NCBI RefSeq assembly: GCF_030693485.1
Contig: NZ_JAUYAN010000325.1
Location: forward strand, 1 to 40,094
DNA length: 40,094 nt
Source: Bradyrhizobium sp.
Lineage (GTDB): Bacteria; Pseudomonadota; Alphaproteobacteria; Rhizobiales; Xanthobacteraceae
Direction: 5' to 3'
The notes beneath the pieces are model-generated. The model did not search any database and was not told where the DNA came from. It saw only the letters and a program-made list of their open reading frames with translations. The first letter of the stretch is position 1. Every line of letters starts with the position of its first letter. Shown in pieces: positions 7,638 through 16,906 of this stretch. Position numbers and translations under genes: made by a program.

Positions 7638-8630
7638 TTATTCCGCGGACGTCGGGCCGGCCGCAAACACGGCGTCACCCCAGTTGTATTTTCTGAAGCG
7701 CGCATAGGCCAGCTTGTCGCGGCGCGGCGCGATGGTGCTCATAACGCCGTGATCTGTACAGAGTTTGGCGGTCACGGCGACCTTGGTAATGACGGGTTGC
7801 GCCAGCACGCGGGCGGGATTCCGTGCGATTGGCGCGCGCGTCAGCGCCACGTAAGAAAATTTTTCGTCCTCGTAGGGAAGTTCAGCGGATTTGAGTTGTT
7901 TATGCGCGCGGGAGCGCGGCAGGCGCTGGGTGAAATGACACCAGTCGGGTGCTGCCAGCGGGCATTGGCCGTCGTGCGGGCAGGGTGCCGTGACATGCGC
8001 GCCCGACGCGATCAGTTGTTGCCGAAGCGCCATGATCCTCGCATAGCCCGCCGGCGTGCCGGGCTCGACCACGAGCAGCGTGCCGCGCGTCTTGGCCCAC
8101 ATCAGCCCGGCGAGTGCGCTTCGTTCGCCCTCGCTGATTTCCCCGATCATGTAGCTCGCCACCACGAAGTCGGCCGCCTCGGCATCGGCCAGCGCGGCGC
8201 GGGCTTCGCCGCGCCGGTAGTTCAATTCGCGCAGGCGACTGCTGCCGCGGCCGAGCTCCAGCGCCAGCGCGCGCAAGGCGCTGTTGGCATCGAGCAGCGC
8301 AAAACTTTTCAGCGACGAAAACGTCTCGGCTGCAGCCCAACTCGCGGTGCCCGGTCCGGCGCCGACATCGAGCAGGCTTTTGGGCGCGAAGCCCGGGTCG
8401 ATTTCGCGGAGCGCATTCAGGCTCGCCGTCACCGCGGCATAGGTCGCCGGCATCCGCGCCAGCGCATAGGCGAGCGCATCCGCCTCGGACCTGATCGCGC
8501 CGGAGCCGCCGCCGTCGCGGTAGGTCTGCGAAATGATAGCCGCGCGCCCGGCGGCGTCGCTGCGCGACAGGCCGTGCAGCCTGGCGTCGAGCGCGGCTTT
8601 CAGCTCGATGGGAAGGTCGGGAGCGGTCAT
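7638..8630 (-). CDS. Rsm22-like SAM-dependent methyltransferase
   Basis: The 330-residue protein matches the Rsm22 family, which in mitochondria acts on the small ribosomal subunit. The SAM-binding motif is SLLDVGAGPGTAS in the first half. The second half has the Cys-rich block APCPHDGQCPL followed by PDWCHFTQRLPRS, whose conserved Cys/His are thought to bind a metal or Fe-S cluster. Its target in bacteria is not established, though an rRNA or ribosome assembly role is likely. It lies downstream of smc on the same strand, separated by a palindromic element. Length is typical for alphaproteobacterial members. Confidence 0.85.
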   Translation of the reverse strand: MTAPDLPIELKAALDARLHGLSRSDAAGRAAIISQTYRDGGGSGAIRSEADALAYALARMPATYAAVTASLNALREIDPGFAPKSLLDVGAGPGTASWAAAETFSSLKSFALLDANSALRALALELGRGSSRLRELNYRRGEARAALADAEAADFVVASYMIGEISEGERSALAGLMWAKTRGTLLVVEPGTPAGYARIMALRQQLIASGAHVTAPCPHDGQCPLAAPDWCHFTQRLPRSRAHKQLKSAELPYEDEKFSYVALTRAPIARNPARVLAQPVITKVAVTAKLCTDHGVMSTIAPRRDKLAYARFRKYNWGDAVFAAGPTSAE

Positions 8631-8642
8631 TCTGTCTTCTTT

Positions 8643-8780
8643 CCCTCTCCCCTTGTGGGAGAGGGTGGCACGTAGGCGCGTCGCGGGTTCGTGACGGGTG
8701 AGGAGTCGGTCTACGCGGATAGAGACCCCTCATCCGATCCGCGCTTCGCGAGGATCACCTTCTCCCACAAGGGGAGAAGG
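8643..8780. repeat. Large inverted repeat between rsm22-like gene and smc
   Basis: Arms at 8643-8667 and 8756-8780 match at 23 of 25 positions, and each arm is itself a hairpin (CTCCCCTTGTGGGAG type). This CCCTCTCCCC... element is a well-known dispersed palindrome in Rhizobiales. The right arm ends 8 bases from the smc stop codon and may end its transcript. Confidence 0.8.
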
Positions 8781-8788
8781 AAGGGCGA

Positions 8789-11700
8789 TCACGCCACGTG
8801 CTGATCGAGAATCTTTACGGCGTCTTCGAGATCGACGGACACCAGCTGCGACACGCCGCGCTCGGCCATTGTGACGCCGTACAGCCGGTTCATCCGCGCC
8901 ATCGTGATCGGGTTGTGGGTAATGATGATGAAGCGGGTATCGGTCGACGAGGTCATCTCGTTCAGCAGGTTGCAGAACCGCTCCACATTGTGGTCGTCGA
9001 GCGGCGCGTCAACTTCGTCCAGCACGCAGATCGGCGAGGGGTTGGTGAGGAACACCGCGAAGATCAGCGCCAGCGCGGTCAGCGCCTGCTCGCCGCCTGA
9101 CAGCAGCGACAGCGTCTGCGGCTTCTTGCCGGGCGGCTTGGCGATGATTTCGAGCCCGGCTTCCAGCGGATCGTCGCTCTCGATCAGATGCAGGGCGGCT
9201 TCGCCGCCGCCGAACAGTTCGGCGAACAGCCGCTTGAAATGGCCGTTGACGATTTCGAACGAGGTCAACAGCCGCTCGCGCGCCTCGCGGTTGAGGCTCT
9301 GGATACCCTGGCGCAGCCGCTTGATGGCCTCGACCAGGTCGTCGCGCTCGGTGGTCAGCGAAGTATGCTGGGCTTCGACCTCGCGCAGCTCTTCCTCGGC
9401 GCGCAGATTGACCGCGCCGAGCCGCTCGCGGTCGCGGCGCAGCTTTTCGAGGCTTTCCTCGATCTCGTTGAGCGGCGGCAGCTCGGCGCCCGGCTCGATC
9501 TCGGCGAGGCCCGCCACGGCGTGCGGCTCGACCTCCAGCATGTCGTGGATTTCGCGCTCGATGTCGGCGAGGCGGCGGCGTGCGCCTTCCATCCGCTCCT
9601 CGGCGCGGGCGGTCGCCTCGCGTGCGCTCGACAGCGCCTCCAGCGAAATCTTCGCCGCGCGATCGGTTTCCGCCATCAAATTCTCGGCTGTGGCGAGCGC
9701 GTCGGCGGCGACCTGGCGGCCGGATTCGGCCGCTTCGATCTCGCTGATGATGGCGCGGCGCTTTTCCGCGAACAGCGCCGGGGCATTGTCGAGCTCGGCG
9801 CGCTCGGCGGTGACCTCGGTGATGCGGGCTTCGATGGTGGAGATATGCGAGGCCGCACCGGCCTTGCGCTCCTGCCACTGGTTGCGTTCGGCGATGATGG
9901 CCTGCAGGCGGCGGTCGGCGAGTTCGGCCTCGCGCGCTAGCGCCTGGGCTTCGGCACGCACCTGGGCCGCGAAGCGGCGGTGACCCTCGATGTCGCTGCG
10001 AACGGCGGCGAGTCGCGTCTCGGTATCGAGGCTGGGCGGCAATTCTTCCAGCGCAGCGGCAGCGTATTCATGCGCGCTTTCGGCCTCGGCGCGGTCGGCG
10101 TTGAGGCGGCTGTGCGCTTCGGTCAGCGCCGATTTTCGCGCGGCATGGCGGTTGATTTCGCGCTCAGTCGCGGCATGGCGCTCGCGCGCGGCATCGGCCT
10201 CGCGCTGGGCGGCGCGCCAGGCTTCGCGGGCCGAGCCCTCGGCCGATGACGCTGCCTTCAACGCGGCCTCGGCGGTTTCCAGCGCCTGGCGCCGGGCGGA
10301 GGCGTCGATTCGGGCCTGCTCGAGTTCGTTCTCGATATCGACCAGCCGGGCACGCTCGGCGAGCCGCCGTGCAGCACCCGTTGGCGCATGGGCTGCCGCG
10401 ACAAAACCGTCCCAGCGCCAGACGTCGCCTTCCGGCGATACCAGCCGCTGGCCGGTCTTCAACTGCGACACCAGATCCGCGCCACGCTCTTTCGACACCA
10501 CGCCGATCTGGGCGAGGCGGCGCGCCAGTTCGGGCGGCGCATCGACATGGGCGGCGAGCGGCTCAACGCCCTCGGGCAGTGCGGGATCGCCCTCGGTGAC
10601 GCCGGAATTGGTCCAGCGCATCGGCGCCGAGGGGTCGACCGGCGCGTCGAGATCGTCGCCGAGCGCCGCGCCGATCGCCTTTTCGTAGCCCTTGGCGACG
10701 GTGACGCCGTCGATGATCGGGGGCCACAGGTTCTTGGTTTCGCTGTTGACCAGTTTCGAGATGGTGCGCGCTTCGGTTTCGAGCCGCTGCACCCGCTTGT
10801 CGGCCTCGTTCAGCGGTGTGCGGGCGGTTTCCAGCCTGGCGCGCGCATCGACATGACCGGCCTCGTTGGCCTGCGCCATGGCTTCGGATTCCGCGAGGCT
10901 CAGCTGGGCGGTCTCCATGATCCCTGCGAGTTCCGTGAGGTCGCCGAACCCGCTGGTTTCCTGCGCCAGCTTCTGCTCCTCGCTGGCGACGTTGGCGATT
11001 TCCTGATCGAGCCGCGCCAGCCGGTCGCGATGGGTCCGCACATTGCCTTCGAGCTGATTGCGCCTTGCGGTGAGGTCGGCGAGCACGGTGGTCAGTTCGG
11101 CGAACAGCCGTTCGGCCGATGCCAGCGTCACCTCGGCCTCGGAGACCCGTTCATCGACGCCGCTGCGCTTTTCGACGCGCGACTTGATCTCTTCCTTCAG
11201 TTCGGCGTCTTCGCTGTCGAGCCGCTGCAGCGCCACCTCGGCGTCCGATGTCTGCTGCTGCTCGCGCATGATATCGGCGGAAAACTGCATCAGCCGGCGG
11301 TCGAGTTCGGAGACGCGCTCCTTGGCGCGCTCTTCCTCGCGGTCGAGTGTTTCACGCGCATTGGTGAGCCGCTGCAGCCCGGCCGCGGCGCGGGCTTCCG
11401 CCTCGCGCAGGGCCGGCAGTTCGGAGGCGCGGATCGCCTGGATGCGGGCGGCTTCGGCCTGTTCGCGGGTGCGCTCGGCCATCTCGCGAACGGCGAGGTC
11501 GTGGGTATGGGCGCCTTCCGAGACGTCGGCATTGGCTTCCAGCCAGCGCAGATGGAACAGCATGGCCTCGGCCTTGCGCACCTTGGCCGCGACCTCGCGG
11601 TAGCGGATCGCCTGGCGCGCCTGCTTCTTCAACCCGTCGATCTGCCCGGCCAGTTGTCCGACCACATCCTCTACGCGGGTGAGGTTGGTCTCGGCCGCCC

Positions 11701-12253
11701 GAAGGCGCAGTTCGGCCTCATGGCGGCGGGCATGCAGCCCGGCGACGCCGGCGGCGTCTTCCAGCACGCGGCGGCGTTGTTCCGGCTTGGCCTGAATGAT
11801 CTCGCCGATCTTGCCCTGGTGAACCAGCGCCGGCGAACGCGCGCCGGTGGCGGCGTCGGCAAACAGAATCTGAACGTCGCGGGCGCGCACGTCGCGGCCG
11901 TTGATGCGGTAGACCGAGCCCGCCTCGCGCTCGATCCGGCGCGAGATTTCCAGGATTTCGCGGTCGTTCACCGCCGCCGGCGCCGAGCGGTCGGAATTGT
12001 CGATCGTCATCACCACTTCGGCATGGTTACGCGATGGACGGGTGCCGGAGCCGGCGAAGATCACCGCGTCCATATCGGCGGCGCGCAACGATTTGTGCGA
12101 GGTTTCGCCCATCGCCCAGCGCAGCGCCTCGACCAGGTTGGACTTGCCGCAGCCGTTCGGTCCCACCACGCCGGTCAGACCCGGCTCGATCATGAAGTCG
12201 GTGGGTTCGACGAATGATTTGAAACCGTGGAGGCGAAGACGGGTCAGTTTCAT
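8789..12253 (-). CDS. smc: Chromosome segregation protein SMC
   Basis: This 1154-residue ATPase organises and helps segregate the chromosome with ScpA/ScpB. Walker A is GPNGCGKSN at residues 31-39. Two long coiled coils flank a hinge (around NLWPPIIDGVTVAKGYEKAI). The C-terminal head has the ABC signature LSGGEQ at about 1051, Walker B ICVLDEVDAPLDD with catalytic Glu near 1080, and an H-loop in IIITHNP. The start at 12253 (MKLTRLRLHGFKSF) is chosen because it is the conserved SMC N-terminus; the open frame extends 46 codons further without family similarity. It lies downstream of a dsbA-like gene on the same strand, with an intergenic element between. Confidence 0.97.
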   Translation of the reverse strand: MKLTRLRLHGFKSFVEPTDFMIEPGLTGVVGPNGCGKSNLVEALRWAMGETSHKSLRAADMDAVIFAGSGTRPSRNHAEVVMTIDNSDRSAPAAVNDREILEISRRIEREAGSVYRINGRDVRARDVQILFADAATGARSPALVHQGKIGEIIQAKPEQRRRVLEDAAGVAGLHARRHEAELRLRAAETNLTRVEDVVGQLAGQIDGLKKQARQAIRYREVAAKVRKAEAMLFHLRWLEANADVSEGAHTHDLAVREMAERTREQAEAARIQAIRASELPALREAEARAAAGLQRLTNARETLDREEERAKERVSELDRRLMQFSADIMREQQQTSDAEVALQRLDSEDAELKEEIKSRVEKRSGVDERVSEAEVTLASAERLFAELTTVLADLTARRNQLEGNVRTHRDRLARLDQEIANVASEEQKLAQETSGFGDLTELAGIMETAQLSLAESEAMAQANEAGHVDARARLETARTPLNEADKRVQRLETEARTISKLVNSETKNLWPPIIDGVTVAKGYEKAIGAALGDDLDAPVDPSAPMRWTNSGVTEGDPALPEGVEPLAAHVDAPPELARRLAQIGVVSKERGADLVSQLKTGQRLVSPEGDVWRWDGFVAAAHAPTGAARRLAERARLVDIENELEQARIDASARRQALETAEAALKAASSAEGSAREAWRAAQREADAARERHAATEREINRHAARKSALTEAHSRLNADRAEAESAHEYAAAALEELPPSLDTETRLAAVRSDIEGHRRFAAQVRAEAQALAREAELADRRLQAIIAERNQWQERKAGAASHISTIEARITEVTAERAELDNAPALFAEKRRAIISEIEAAESGRQVAADALATAENLMAETDRAAKISLEALSSAREATARAEERMEGARRRLADIEREIHDMLEVEPHAVAGLAEIEPGAELPPLNEIEESLEKLRRDRERLGAVNLRAEEELREVEAQHTSLTTERDDLVEAIKRLRQGIQSLNREARERLLTSFEIVNGHFKRLFAELFGGGEAALHLIESDDPLEAGLEIIAKPPGKKPQTLSLLSGGEQALTALALIFAVFLTNPSPICVLDEVDAPLDDHNVERFCNLLNEMTSSTDTRFIIITHNPITMARMNRLYGVTMAERGVSQLVSVDLEDAVKILDQHVA

Positions 12254-12586
12254 GGACGCGATTCTCTGTTGGCAGGACGCGAATCTCCCTGCCGGGACAG
12301 TACCATAGAAGGCAATGTCGGTGTGTGGCTGAGTCGCGCTCGGGCAACCCTTATGCACCGCGACAATGGCGAGGCCGGGGCCGGAGGGCAACCGCCGCCC
12401 CGGGCTTTTCCCAAGGGATTTGTGGTGGGTTGAGAGCCGTTATGAGGAGGTACTCTCGGTGTCGTCCCGGCGAACGCCGGACCCATAATCCCGGGCGTCA
12501 GTTGTGAAAAAAGGTTTCTGATATTTCGCCAAAACGCGAGATCACGCGGTGTGGGCCCCGGCGTTCGCCGGGGCGACAAGGACCGC
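12254..12586. other. Gene-free stretch upstream of smc
   Basis: This 333-base gap holds a palindromic element (12461-12577) and about 200 bases before smc in which I see no convincing gene. The minus-strand open frame across it begins inside the element and has no family similarity. The smc promoter is presumably here, but I could not pick out clear -35/-10 boxes. Confidence 0.6.
12461..12577. repeat. Palindromic element downstream of dsbA-like gene
   Basis: The arms at 12461-12485 (GTCGTCCCGGCGAACGCCGG and on) and 12552-12577 are inverted copies with a few mismatches. Each arm has its own CGGCGAACGCCG hairpin. The spacer of about 65 bases is AT-richer than its surroundings. This is the familiar 'cccggcgaacgccggg' type element of Bradyrhizobium-like genomes. 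Confidence 0.8.
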
Positions 12587-13243
12587 TCAGCTCTTCAGCA
12601 GCGCCTTGATGCGCTTGTCGAATTCCTCGAACGAGGTAGCGCCCTTGACCATCTCGCCATTGATGAAAAAGCTCGGCGTCGAACTGACCTTCAGCACCTC
12701 GCTGGCGAACTTCTGGTCGGCGGCGATCTTGTCGAGCAGCGCCTGATCCTTCAGGCAGTCCTCGACCGCCTGCTGGCTCAGCCCGGCCTGCTTGCCGATC
12801 CGCATCAGGGTCTCGGTGGTGTTCTTGCTCACCCAGTCGGTCTGCTGCTTGAACAGCATGTCGATAACGGCAAAATATTTGCCGGCATCGTCCTTGGCGA
12901 TGCAGCGCGCCAGCATCGAGCCTGCCGCGGCCTTGATGTCGAGCGGGAATTCGCGGAAAATCCAACGGATCTTGCCGCTGTCGATGTATTCCGACTTGAT
13001 CTTCGGAAACACGGTTTCGTGGAAGTTCGCGCAATGCCCGCAGGTCATCGACGCGTATTCGGTGATCGTCACCGGGGAAGTGGCGGGACCGAGCGCCATG
13101 TCCGGCATAGACCCGGGCTTGGCGACGTCGGATGCGCTCTGCGCCATCGCGCCGTCGATCAGGCGCAGCGGAGAGAACCCGACAAGCAGGCTGAGCCCGG
13201 TCAGCGACAGGGCGGTGGTGAAGGCTCGGCGCGTGATGATCAA
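12587..13243 (-). CDS. DsbA-family thiol oxidoreductase, secreted
   Basis: The 218-residue protein has a thioredoxin-fold DsbA/DsbG domain with the redox motif C68-G-H-C71 (MTCGHCANFH) and a cis-Pro loop in SSTPSFFING. The N-terminus TRRAFTTALSLTGLSLL holds a twin-arginine-like motif and a hydrophobic core, ending near AMAQSA, so export by Tat or Sec to the periplasm is expected. It likely makes or shuffles disulfides in envelope proteins. The position next to smc and a DUF721 gene is a recurring alphaproteobacterial arrangement. Whether it is the main DsbA or a specialised copy cannot be told. Confidence 0.9.
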   Translation of the reverse strand: MIITRRAFTTALSLTGLSLLVGFSPLRLIDGAMAQSASDVAKPGSMPDMALGPATSPVTITEYASMTCGHCANFHETVFPKIKSEYIDSGKIRWIFREFPLDIKAAAGSMLARCIAKDDAGKYFAVIDMLFKQQTDWVSKNTTETLMRIGKQAGLSQQAVEDCLKDQALLDKIAADQKFASEVLKVSSTPSFFINGEMVKGATSFEEFDKRIKALLKS

Positions 13244-13356
13244 GGGTTTGCTCCCGGATTGGCGCGTTCACGCCCGAAGACATAGGAAACTGTTGGCTAG
13301 CTTGAAACGATAATTGTGGCAATGGCGCGCCGCCACTCCGGGCCCCCGCGGCAGCC

Positions 13357-13845
13357 TCAATTTCGCTTGATCGACGCACCGAGTCGCGCCAGCGCCGCCC
13401 GCAGTTCCTCGTCCTCTACGCCAGACAGGGTTTCGGCGACCTTCGCCACCTCGCCGGGGTCCGGCGCGCGGGAGGCCGCCGGCCGGTCCCGCCGCGACAG
13501 CGGGGCCTGCCGCAGCGCCAGCCGGCCGACCGCGCTCCAGCCGAAGAAGCGGTTGACCCGCTGCAAGATCACGTCGGAGGCGTGCTGGATCTCCAGCGCC
13601 ATCGGCCCTTCGACCCGCAGCACCAGGGTAGCCGGCTCCTGCGGCTGCCCCTCCACCGGCCGCGGCCACTGGATTTTCAGGGGCTGGGAATGCGCGGCGA
13701 CTTCAGGTCCTGCGATTTCTTCCCAGCGCGTCACCAACTCGCGCGCGGCGAACCCCTGTTTGGCATAGGCATCGGAAAACACGTCGCCGAGCAGGACGGA
13801 CAACGGCTTGGCGCTGATCGGGCCGGGTTTTGAAAAGCGTGCCAT
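13357..13845 (-). CDS. DUF721/DciA-like protein
   Basis: The 162-residue product contains a DUF721 domain: LSVLLGDVFSDAYAKQGFAA followed by WEEIAGPEVAAHSQPLKI and a L-x-L-R-V-E-G strand. DciA, from the same family, loads the replicative helicase in bacteria without DnaC, so a DNA-replication role is plausible but not shown here. The C-terminal third is Arg/Ala-rich and probably disordered. The ATG at 13845 is preferred over the longer frame because AAGG sits 6-9 bases upstream. It is co-directional with the dsbA-like gene and divergent from mutY. Confidence 0.82.
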   Translation of the reverse strand: MARFSKPGPISAKPLSVLLGDVFSDAYAKQGFAARELVTRWEEIAGPEVAAHSQPLKIQWPRPVEGQPQEPATLVLRVEGPMALEIQHASDVILQRVNRFFGWSAVGRLALRQAPLSRRDRPAASRAPDPGEVAKVAETLSGVEDEELRAALARLGASIKRN

Positions 13846-13892
13846 GGCGACCTTATAGCACTTCGCATGGTGTGTGCCGAACTCCCTCAACC

Positions 13893-13979
13893 GTCATGGC
13901 CGGGCTTGTCCCGGCCATCCACGACTTAAGTCGTTGCGAAAAGAAAAACGTGGATGTCCGGGACAAGCGCGGGCATGAC
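13893..13979. repeat. Palindromic element directly before mutY
   Basis: Arms at 13893-13923 and 13949-13979 are inverted (GTCATGGCCGGGCTTGTCCC and on). It occupies the DUF721-mutY divergent gap, and its right end touches a possible mutY start at 13980, so it may influence expression of one or both genes. Confidence 0.8.
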
Positions 13980-14015
13980 ATGGAGAGATTGGCGCTTCGC
14001 AACTACAGTGGTTTC

Positions 14016-15137
14016 ATGACCGCTCCGGCCCTCGCCAAGAAAAAGGTAACCTCTGGCGCCGCGCGCCCCGCGCTGTTGCTCGCCTGGTACGACCGCCATC
14101 GCCGCAAGCTGCCGTGGCGGCCGCCGGCGGGGGAGTGGGCCGATCCCTATCGGGTGTGGTTGTCGGAAATCATGCTGCAGCAGACCGGCGTCAAGACCGT
14201 CGGGCCGTATTTCGAAAAATTCCTGGCGCGCTGGCCCGGGGTCGATGCGCTCGGCCGCGCCTCGCTCGACGATGTGCTGCGGATGTGGGCCGGGCTCGGC
14301 TATTATTCCCGCGCCCGCAATCTGCATGCCTGCGCGGTGGCGGTGCTGCGCGATCATGGCGGTATTTTTCCCGATACCGAGGAGGGATTGCGATCGCTGC
14401 CGGGGATCGGGCCCTATACGGCTGCGGCGATCGCGGCGATTGCGTTCGGCCGCCGCACCATGCCGGTCGATGGCAATATCGAGCGCGTGGTGTCGCGGCT
14501 GTTCGCGGTGGAAGTGTCGCTACCGCAGGCCAAGCCGCTGATCCAGCAACTGGCGGCGACGCTGCTCGGCGCGAGCGAAAACAATTCTCGCGCAGGCGAC
14601 GAGGAGTCTCGTGCCGGCGATAGCGCACAGGCGCTGATGGATCTGGGTTCCTCGATCTGCACGCCGAAGAAGCCGGCCTGCGCGCTGTGTCCTCTGAACG
14701 ACGATTGCGTGGCGCGCTTGCGCGGCGAGCAGGAGAGCTATCCGCGCAAGGCGCCTAAGAAGTCAGGCGCGTTGCGCCGCGGCGCGGCCTTCGTCGTCAC
14801 CCGCGGCGATCAGCTGTTGGTGCGCAGCCGCCCCGAAAAAGGCCTGCTCGGCGGCATGACCGAAGTGCCGGGTTCGGACTGGCTCGCTGCGCAGGACGAT
14901 CAGTCGGCGCTGCAGCAGGCGCCGGCGCTGAAGGGCGTCGCGCGCTGGCATCGCAAGGCGGGTGTCATCACTCACGTATTCACGCATTTCCCGCTCGAAC
15001 TGGCGGTCTATATCGCGAGCGTTCCGGCGCGCGCCCGTGCCCCGGAGGGCATGCGCTGGGTGCCGGTGGCCACGCTTGGCGACGAGGCGCTGCCCAACGT
15101 CATGCGCAAGGTGATCGCGCATGGGTTAGGCAAGTAA
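14016..15137 (+). CDS. mutY: A/G-specific adenine DNA glycosylase MutY
   Basis: The 373-residue enzyme removes adenine mispaired with 8-oxoguanine. Seen are catalytic Glu51 (LSEIMLQQTGV), the helix-hairpin-helix LPGIGPYTAAAI at 128-139, catalytic Asp152 (VDGN), and a complete [4Fe-4S] set C215-x6-C222-x2-C225-x5-C231. The C-terminal Nudix-like domain that reads 8-oxoG begins near GALRRGAAFVV. The start at 14016 is chosen because 13980 is at the edge of a repeat, though that upstream ATG would add 12 residues. A small in-frame duplication (SRAGD twice, 191-202) sits just before the Fe-S loop. The stop codon abuts that of the convergent next gene with no gap. Confidence 0.95.
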   Translation: MTAPALAKKKVTSGAARPALLLAWYDRHRRKLPWRPPAGEWADPYRVWLSEIMLQQTGVKTVGPYFEKFLARWPGVDALGRASLDDVLRMWAGLGYYSRARNLHACAVAVLRDHGGIFPDTEEGLRSLPGIGPYTAAAIAAIAFGRRTMPVDGNIERVVSRLFAVEVSLPQAKPLIQQLAATLLGASENNSRAGDEESRAGDSAQALMDLGSSICTPKKPACALCPLNDDCVARLRGEQESYPRKAPKKSGALRRGAAFVVTRGDQLLVRSRPEKGLLGGMTEVPGSDWLAAQDDQSALQQAPALKGVARWHRKAGVITHVFTHFPLELAVYIASVPARARAPEGMRWVPVATLGDEALPNVMRKVIAHGLGK

Positions 15138-15407
15138 TTATTTTGGCGGTGGCGGTTCGACGACGAGCGCCACGATCCGCCGCACCAGCGGCAGCAGTGC
15201 GACCAGGGTCGGAAACGCGACAACCCATGACAAGGCCCATGCGGCCGGCCAGGTCGAGACGAAAGCGGGCGTCGCTCCGAGGCTCATCAGCGTCGAAACT
15301 CCTGAAATGACGAAGGTCATCAGCAGCGACAGGATGAACGGCAGCACGATCGCCGCATAGCGCGCGGGTAATTTTCCGCGCGGACGCGGATCGGGAAGGC
15401 TGGTCAT
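15138..15407 (-). CDS. DUF2798-like small membrane protein
   Basis: The 89-residue protein has two membrane helices (YAAIVLPFILSLLMTFVISG and WALSWVVAFPTLVALLPLV) and a C-terminal VVEPPPPK tail. The pattern fits DUF2798 proteins of unknown function. The ATG at 15407 is preferred: the preceding AAGGGTAACTTC gives a good ribosome binding site. The stop codon directly abuts mutY's. It is encoded just downstream of an FAD monooxygenase on the same strand and might share its transcript. Confidence 0.75.
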   Translation of the reverse strand: MTSLPDPRPRGKLPARYAAIVLPFILSLLMTFVISGVSTLMSLGATPAFVSTWPAAWALSWVVAFPTLVALLPLVRRIVALVVEPPPPK

Positions 15408-15467
15408 GAAGTTACCCTTGAAGTTACTAGAAGCATGGCAGCAGGCGACTCGCGGCCTCACTCGGTA

Positions 15468-16748
15468 CTAACCGGCCCGCATCCCTGCCGGCATCTGCAC
15501 GATCGGCGGCTTGGCGTTGAGGCCTTCGACCTGAAAGCCGGCGACGCGCTTGTAGTTGGCGGCGATGTCTTCCAGCTCCTGCAGCGACAACACGTCGGTG
15601 ACCACGTTGTAACCCTCGGGCGCGCGTTCCTCGACGATCTGCATCACCTGTTCCGGTCCGTTGCGCCGGTTGAGCAGAACCAGATCGGTGGTGGCGGGCC
15701 GGCGCTCGGCCTCATAGGCGGTCAGCGCGGCATGGGTCGGGCCATGCGCCAGGATCTCGCGGGTGAGGACGCGGGCATCGAGGATGGCCTGCGAGGCGCC
15801 GTTCGAGCCGATCGGGTACATCGGATGCGCGGCGTCGCCGATCAGGGTGGTGAGGCCGAAGGTCCATTGCGAAACGGGATCGCGGTCGACCAGCGGATAT
15901 TCGTAGGCGTGCGGGCAATTGCGGATCAGGCCGGGCACGTCGAGCCAGTCGAACTTCCAGTCCTCGAACCACGGCAGGAACTCGTCCAGCCTGGCGCTGC
16001 GGTTGTAATCCTCCCGCCGCCATTGATAGGTCGGCGGCATATGCCGCTCGGCAACCCAGTTGACCTGGAACTTGCCCGATGCGTCGGGTTGCTTCGAGAT
16101 CGGATAGCAGACGAATTTCAGGATTTCATGGCCGGCCATGATCATCGTGCGGCCCGACAGGAACGCGTCCGATGCGGTGATGCCGCGCCAGAGAATCCGT
16201 CCGTTCCAGATCGGCGGGCCTTCCCCAGGATAGAGCTTTTCGCGGATGGCGGAGTGAATGCCGTCGGCCGCGATTAGCACCGTGCCGTCATGACTACCGG
16301 CCGGCTGGCCGGTGGCCCTGTCGATGAAATCGGCGCGCACGCCGGCCGGGGTCTCAGTCCAGCCCGCAAGGTGGTGGCTAGTGAGGATGCTCTCGGGGCC
16401 CAGCCGTTCGATCACAGCATCGAGCAGGATCTGCTGCAGCGTGCCGCGATGGATCGAAAATTGCGGCCATCTGTAGCCGGCCTCGATGCCACGCGGTTCG
16501 CTCCAGATCGGCTTGCCGTACTTGGAAAAAAACGCCAGTTCCCTTGTGCGCACGCCTGATGCATCGAGCTGGTCGAGCAGGCCGAGTTCGATCAGTTCGC
16601 GCACCGCATGCGGCAGCACGTTAATGCCGACGCCGAGCGGTTTCAGCGCAGGTACGCTCTCGAACACTTTGGCGGCAATGCCGATCTGGTGCAGGCTGAG
16701 CGCCAGCGTCAGCCCACCGATGCCGCCGCCGGCGATAAGTACGGTCAT
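15468..16748 (-). CDS. FAD-dependent aromatic monooxygenase (PhzS/salicylate hydroxylase-like)
   Basis: The 426-residue class A flavoprotein has the FAD dinucleotide motif GGGIGG near residues 7-12, a middle LIAADGIHSAIR (the DG motif binding FAD and NADPH), and GDAAHPMYPIGSNGASQAI, the GD motif. Enzymes of this type use NAD(P)H and O2 to hydroxylate aromatic rings. The SNGASQAILDA wording after the GD motif is usual for PhzS-like members. It is divergent from an XRE/MmyB-type regulator across 158 bases, which suggests control by it. Substrate unknown; flanking NTF2-like, GST and RidA-like genes hint at aromatic degradation or detoxification. Confidence 0.88.
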   Translation of the reverse strand: MTVLIAGGGIGGLTLALSLHQIGIAAKVFESVPALKPLGVGINVLPHAVRELIELGLLDQLDASGVRTRELAFFSKYGKPIWSEPRGIEAGYRWPQFSIHRGTLQQILLDAVIERLGPESILTSHHLAGWTETPAGVRADFIDRATGQPAGSHDGTVLIAADGIHSAIREKLYPGEGPPIWNGRILWRGITASDAFLSGRTMIMAGHEILKFVCYPISKQPDASGKFQVNWVAERHMPPTYQWRREDYNRSARLDEFLPWFEDWKFDWLDVPGLIRNCPHAYEYPLVDRDPVSQWTFGLTTLIGDAAHPMYPIGSNGASQAILDARVLTREILAHGPTHAALTAYEAERRPATTDLVLLNRRNGPEQVMQIVEERAPEGYNVVTDVLSLQELEDIAANYKRVAGFQVEGLNAKPPIVQMPAGMRAG

Positions 16749-16906
16749 GATCCGCCCCCGTTTCCGGGGGCGTCATGACATGGGAGGCGGAAGGGGGCAA
16801 CTGCGAAAGGTTGCCTGCGAATACCCTGCCGCCGACCTGGGGCTTCGTATCGCGACTTACGTCGGAGGTAATTGATCTTCTGATCGGGAAGCCTAGGCTG
16901 GCCGTC

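Noticed and set aside
10388..12217. 609-codon plus-strand open frame across smc
   Set aside because: It is antisense to the SMC coiled coil, whose high GC and codon use leave long empty frames on the other strand. No domain is recognisable.
12250..12579. Minus-strand frame of 109 codons between smc and the dsbA-like gene
   Set aside because: It starts inside a palindromic element; the product is what translating that repeat gives, not a conserved protein.
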